A stretch of DNA of 8,170 nucleotides from Flavobacterium sp. (GTDB taxonomy: Bacteria > Bacteroidota > Bacteroidia > Flavobacteriales > Flavobacteriaceae), in assembly GCA_012032075.1 (NCBI GenBank), contig JAAURU010000152.1, positions 1 through 8,170 on the forward strand, given 5' to 3'. The translations under genes and the position numbers were made by a program. Of this stretch, positions 7,952 through 8,170 are shown piece after piece; position 1 is the stretch's first letter; the number at the start of each line of letters is the position of its first letter. The notes below the pieces were generated by a model that did no database searches, was not told the DNA's origin, and worked only from the letters and a program-made list of their open reading frames with translations.

Positions 7952-8170
7952 ATGAAAAAAATCGCTGTAGTATTACTTTTTCTTTCTTTATCGCTGTTTT
8001 CCCAAAAAAACAAATTACACCACCTGTTGAAACCACTTCAGATTCAATAAGAGTTTTTGATCCTGCAAATAATAAAAAAGAAAAAAACCACCCATTCAAC
8101 TCTATAAAATATACAATTTAGAAAAGACACCACATTTGTCGATACTACGTTGTCTATTCAGAAAGAATAT
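7952..8170 (+). CDS. Putative outer-membrane porin (Porin_10-like), 5' fragment, three apparent frameshifts, runs off the window
   Basis: The ATG at 7952 opens a signal peptide MKKIAVVLLFLSLSLFSQ, but the frame then breaks at A7 (8004-8010), A7 (8081-8087) and A4 (8122-8125). Adding one A to each gives a continuous 74-residue start that reads SQKKQITPPVETTSDSIRVF, then a lysine-rich stretch, then LYKIYNLEKDTTFVDTTLSI and QKEY. The DTTFVDTTLSIQKEY block resembles, from memory, the N-terminal part of the putative porins common in Flavobacteriaceae. The rest of the gene, including the barrel, lies outside the window, so the family call rests on about 25 residues. It follows a strong terminator and is probably a separate transcription unit unrelated to the protease. 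The short frames in this region that stop at 8121 are parts of this gene, not independent proteins. Confidence 0.6.

Noticed and set aside
7851..8099. Minus-strand open frame of 82 codons
   Set aside because: It covers a clear plus-strand terminator and the opposite strand of the porin start; no signal or domain is visible.

Overview
The window looks like chromosomal DNA from a member of the Bacteroidota, most likely a Flavobacterium-like Flavobacteriaceae. The signs are strong AT-richness, a SusC/SusD (RagA/RagB) outer-membrane uptake pair, acidic lipoprotein N-termini after the lipobox cysteine, a secreted subtilase ending in a type IX secretion (T9SS) sorting domain, a promoter-like TAnnTTTG element, and no Shine-Dalgarno sequences. 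All real genes lie on the + strand.

Layout: (1) 1-264, a non-coding leader with a perfect 16-bp direct repeat that forms four helically phased TAACA boxes. (2) 265-3431, a SusC/RagA TonB-dependent transporter. (3) 3443-5076, its SusD/RagB lipoprotein partner. (4) 5093-5869, a small surface lipoprotein resembling the third gene of many sus-like operons. A hairpin terminator at 5898-5928 closes this apparent operon. (5) 5952-7837, an S8 subtilisin-family protease with signal peptide, propeptide, Asp/His/Ser triad, C-terminal beta-rich region and T9SS type A sorting domain, with its own probable promoter and terminator. (6) 7952-end, the 5' end of a putative flavobacterial porin that runs off the window.

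Working hypothesis: the secreted protease cuts proteins outside the cell, and the SusC/SusD complex with its accessory lipoprotein captures and imports the products, as in RagAB-type peptide uptake. No glycoside hydrolase, sulfatase or polysaccharide lyase is present, so a glycan substrate is not supported here. Substrate assignment is inference.

The most striking feature is damage to reading frames. Four of the five genes carry single-base frame changes, eight in total, every one at an A or T homopolymer (lengths 4-8). Seven are explained by one missing base, and the eighth by one extra or two missing. Protein homology continues across every break. This fits homopolymer miscalling in the underlying read data better than real gene decay. 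The annotation below therefore gives restored gene models and marks each break. I see no CRISPR array, tRNA, rRNA, insertion sequence or clearly novel system.
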